A program made the position numbers and the translations under genes. The notes beneath the pieces were generated by a model. That model worked only from the letters and a program-made list of their open reading frames with translations. It was not told where the DNA came from and ran no database searches. Below are positions 13,834 to 13,972 of a stretch of DNA of 13,972 nucleotides, piece by piece. Position 1 is the stretch's first letter. Each line of letters opens with the position of its first letter. Source of the DNA: an uncultured Burkholderiales bacterium (lineage in GTDB: Bacteria > Pseudomonadota > Gammaproteobacteria > Burkholderiales > Burkholderiaceae_C); the NCBI GenBank assembly GCA_903887655.1, contig CAISQQ010000215.1, positions 1-13,972 on the forward strand, given 5' to 3'.

Positions 13834-13972
13834 ATGATCAAAGTTGACAATTTATTCAAAACGTTTGGCAACAAGCAAGTCTTGAGCGACGTCTCATTTG
13901 AGGTGGCTCCTGGTGAGGTGTTGGGCTTTTTAGGCCCCAATGGCGCAGGCAAATCCACCACCATGCGCATCA
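13834..13972 (+). CDS. ABC transporter ATP-binding protein, 5' part only
   Basis: The first 46 codons are present and the gene runs off the right edge. The sequence MIKVDNLFKTFG followed by the Walker A motif GPNGAGKST (34-42) identifies an ABC ATPase. The start pattern (short first strand, KTFGNKQVLSDVSFEV, then GEVLGFLGPNG) is typical of exporter-type ATPases of the GldA/CcmA/NatA kind, which pair with a separate permease. The cargo cannot be told from this fragment. TTAGGA at 13821-13826 lies 7 nt before the ATG. It is separated from the catabolic operon by a terminator and more than 400 nt, so it belongs to a different unit. Confidence 0.93.
   Translation, partial: MIKVDNLFKTFGNKQVLSDVSFEVAPGEVLGFLGPNGAGKSTTMRI

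Overview
The window looks like chromosomal DNA of a betaproteobacterium, probably order Burkholderiales and near Comamonadaceae. This is inferred from moderately high GC, dense packing of genes, an orphan Bug/TctC-type solute-binding protein, and the family membership of the proteins. No rRNA, tRNA, CRISPR array, insertion sequence or phage gene was seen.

Left part (about 106-6273): a divergent pair of transcription units for the predicted amidoligase/peptide-tag system known from comparative genomics. On the minus strand is one very large protein, a transglutaminase-like cysteine protease domain fused to a DUF2126 region with glutamine-synthetase-like features. On the plus strand are a circularly permuted ATP-grasp protein and, 4 nt later, an alpha-E (DUF403) protein. 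The 221-nt gap between the units holds two dyads that match the NtrC enhancer consensus. It also holds a sigma-54 (-24/-12) promoter with exact GG-N10-GC spacing facing the ATP-grasp gene, and a weaker sigma-54-like match facing the large minus-strand gene. The simplest reading is nitrogen-limitation control of the whole module. This is the observation I rate highest.

Middle and right part (about 6302-13397): a second divergent locus that resembles an aromatic-compound catabolic cluster. On the minus strand are a phthalate-dioxygenase-like Rieske oxygenase and, overlapping its stop codon (TGATG), a small DCC-family CxxC protein. On the plus strand is an operon of four genes: an FAD-dependent aromatic hydroxylase, a DUF3500 protein with a remarkable histidine-rich C-terminal tail encoded by a perfect 12-bp tandem repeat, a Tat-type exported Bug/TctC solute-binding protein, and a short-chain dehydrogenase-like protein whose catalytic Tyr and Lys are replaced. 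The divergent gap carries several palindromes, including an unusual cluster of CTAG motifs next to the hydroxylase start. A probable rho-independent terminator follows the SDR gene. The regulator and the electron-transfer reductase for the Rieske enzyme are not in the window, and the substrate cannot be read from the sequence.

Right edge (13398-13972): 436 nt without a convincing gene, containing two similar GC-stem, A-rich-loop inverted repeats, followed by the first 46 codons of an ABC-transporter ATPase that runs off the window. The first 105 nt of the window lie downstream of the large minus-strand gene and contain no supported gene.
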